From positions 273,501-337,500 of the forward strand of contig JACVVK020000036.1 of NCBI GenBank assembly GCA_018292915.2: a stretch of 64,000 bases of DNA, written 5' to 3'. Below are positions 63,592 through 64,000 of this stretch, in pieces. The position numbers and the translations under genes were made by a program. Within the stretch, counting starts at the first letter, position 1. Each line of letters opens with the position of its first letter. Source of the DNA: Batillaria attramentaria (lineage: Eukaryota > Mollusca > Gastropoda > Batillariidae). The notes under the pieces are model-generated. The model saw only the letters and a list, made by a program, of their open reading frames with translations, had not been told where the DNA came from and searched no databases.

Positions 63592-63962
63592 GTAAGCTTC
63601 CCGAGTTCATCTTTTGATCTGCTATTGTTGTTTGCTTGATTGTTGTCTCTATGTTTGTCGTTTTATTTTGGTTTTATCGTTGTTCGTGTTTTGTTGGCTT
63701 TTCTAGTTTATTTTGTTACCATTGTCGTTAGTTTCTTGGGTTTTGTTTTTTTATTTTTGTTTCTTTGTTGTTGTTGTTGTTGTTGTTTTGGTTTTATTTG
63801 CCCCTCTCCCCTCCTCCCCATCTTTCTTTTTTTTTTTTTCTTTTTAGGTTGACAGTGCAAGAGTGAATACCTAGCGGTATTTTTATGTAATTATTTTCTT
63901 TGCATGAGCAAACGGGTCGAGATTAAAATATCTTGCCTCTATGGAGTATTGCCTCTTGCTCT

Positions 63963-64000
<38 letters not shown>
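63592..64000 (+). other. DIPK1: Start of intron 1 of the plus-strand DIPK1-like gene
   Basis: T-rich, TTG run 63766-63787, (GT)n from 63963 to the window edge. No second exon seen. Confidence 0.6.

Overview
The window is from an animal nuclear genome. It shows GT-AG introns, about 1% coding density per gene locus, AATAAA signals, very long (CA)n/(CT)n/(TTG)n microsatellites, tRNA-derived SINEs with target-site duplications, MITEs and CR1/L2-like LINE debris. The style of repeats and the gene content suggest a lophotrochozoan, most likely a gastropod mollusc; this is an inference, not proven by any single marker.

Layout. (1) 1-46325 on the + strand is a tandem array of three tissue-nonspecific/intestinal-type alkaline phosphatase genes. 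Gene A enters from the left and only its last exon is present (2-301). Gene B is complete (7204-20025, 10 coding exons, 528 aa). Gene C is complete (31855-46325, 10 coding exons, 566 aa). B and C share all nine intron positions and phases (1,0,1,0,0,1,1,1,1). All metal ligands and the nucleophilic Ser are present, with an N-terminal signal peptide and a C-terminal hydrophobic tail of the GPI-anchor type. (2) Between B and C is a nested stack of mobile DNA. At its centre is a complete 4.5-kb DNA transposon (27149-31640) of Ginger (Gypsy-integrase-related) type: about 225-bp terminal inverted repeats (TIRs), CCGG target duplication, and one spliced intact gene encoding an HHCC zinc finger, a DDE integrase core, a GPY/F motif, a 24-bp-repeat linker and a C-terminal OTU cysteine-protease domain. 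A second, internally deleted member of the same group (13585-14937), also flanked by CCGG, lies in intron 5 of gene B inside a SINE. (3) 46326-52522 is intergenic, with a LINE pseudogene and SINEs. (4) 52523-61725 on the - strand is a DIPK1/FAM69-like (PIP49 kinase-fold) gene with six recognisable exon blocks, one GC-AG intron and two unresolved frame problems. (5) 63166-63591 (+) is the first exon of a paralogous DIPK1-like gene in head-to-head orientation, running off the right edge.

Repeat names used below. S1: SINE, head 'gcggtggtctaataggtagc', ends 'aataaagtagt(A)n'. S2: SINE, head 'gtagtgtagtggttagcact'. S3: SINE, head 'ggtggtctagtggttaagag', tail (ATT)n. S4: SINE, head 'gagccggggtggtcgaatgg', tail (CCCA)n. 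S6: Harbinger-type MITE, TSD TWA. S7, S11, M1, M2, GC-MITE and M4: other interspersed elements defined by two or more copies in this window. Almost all introns are built from these.
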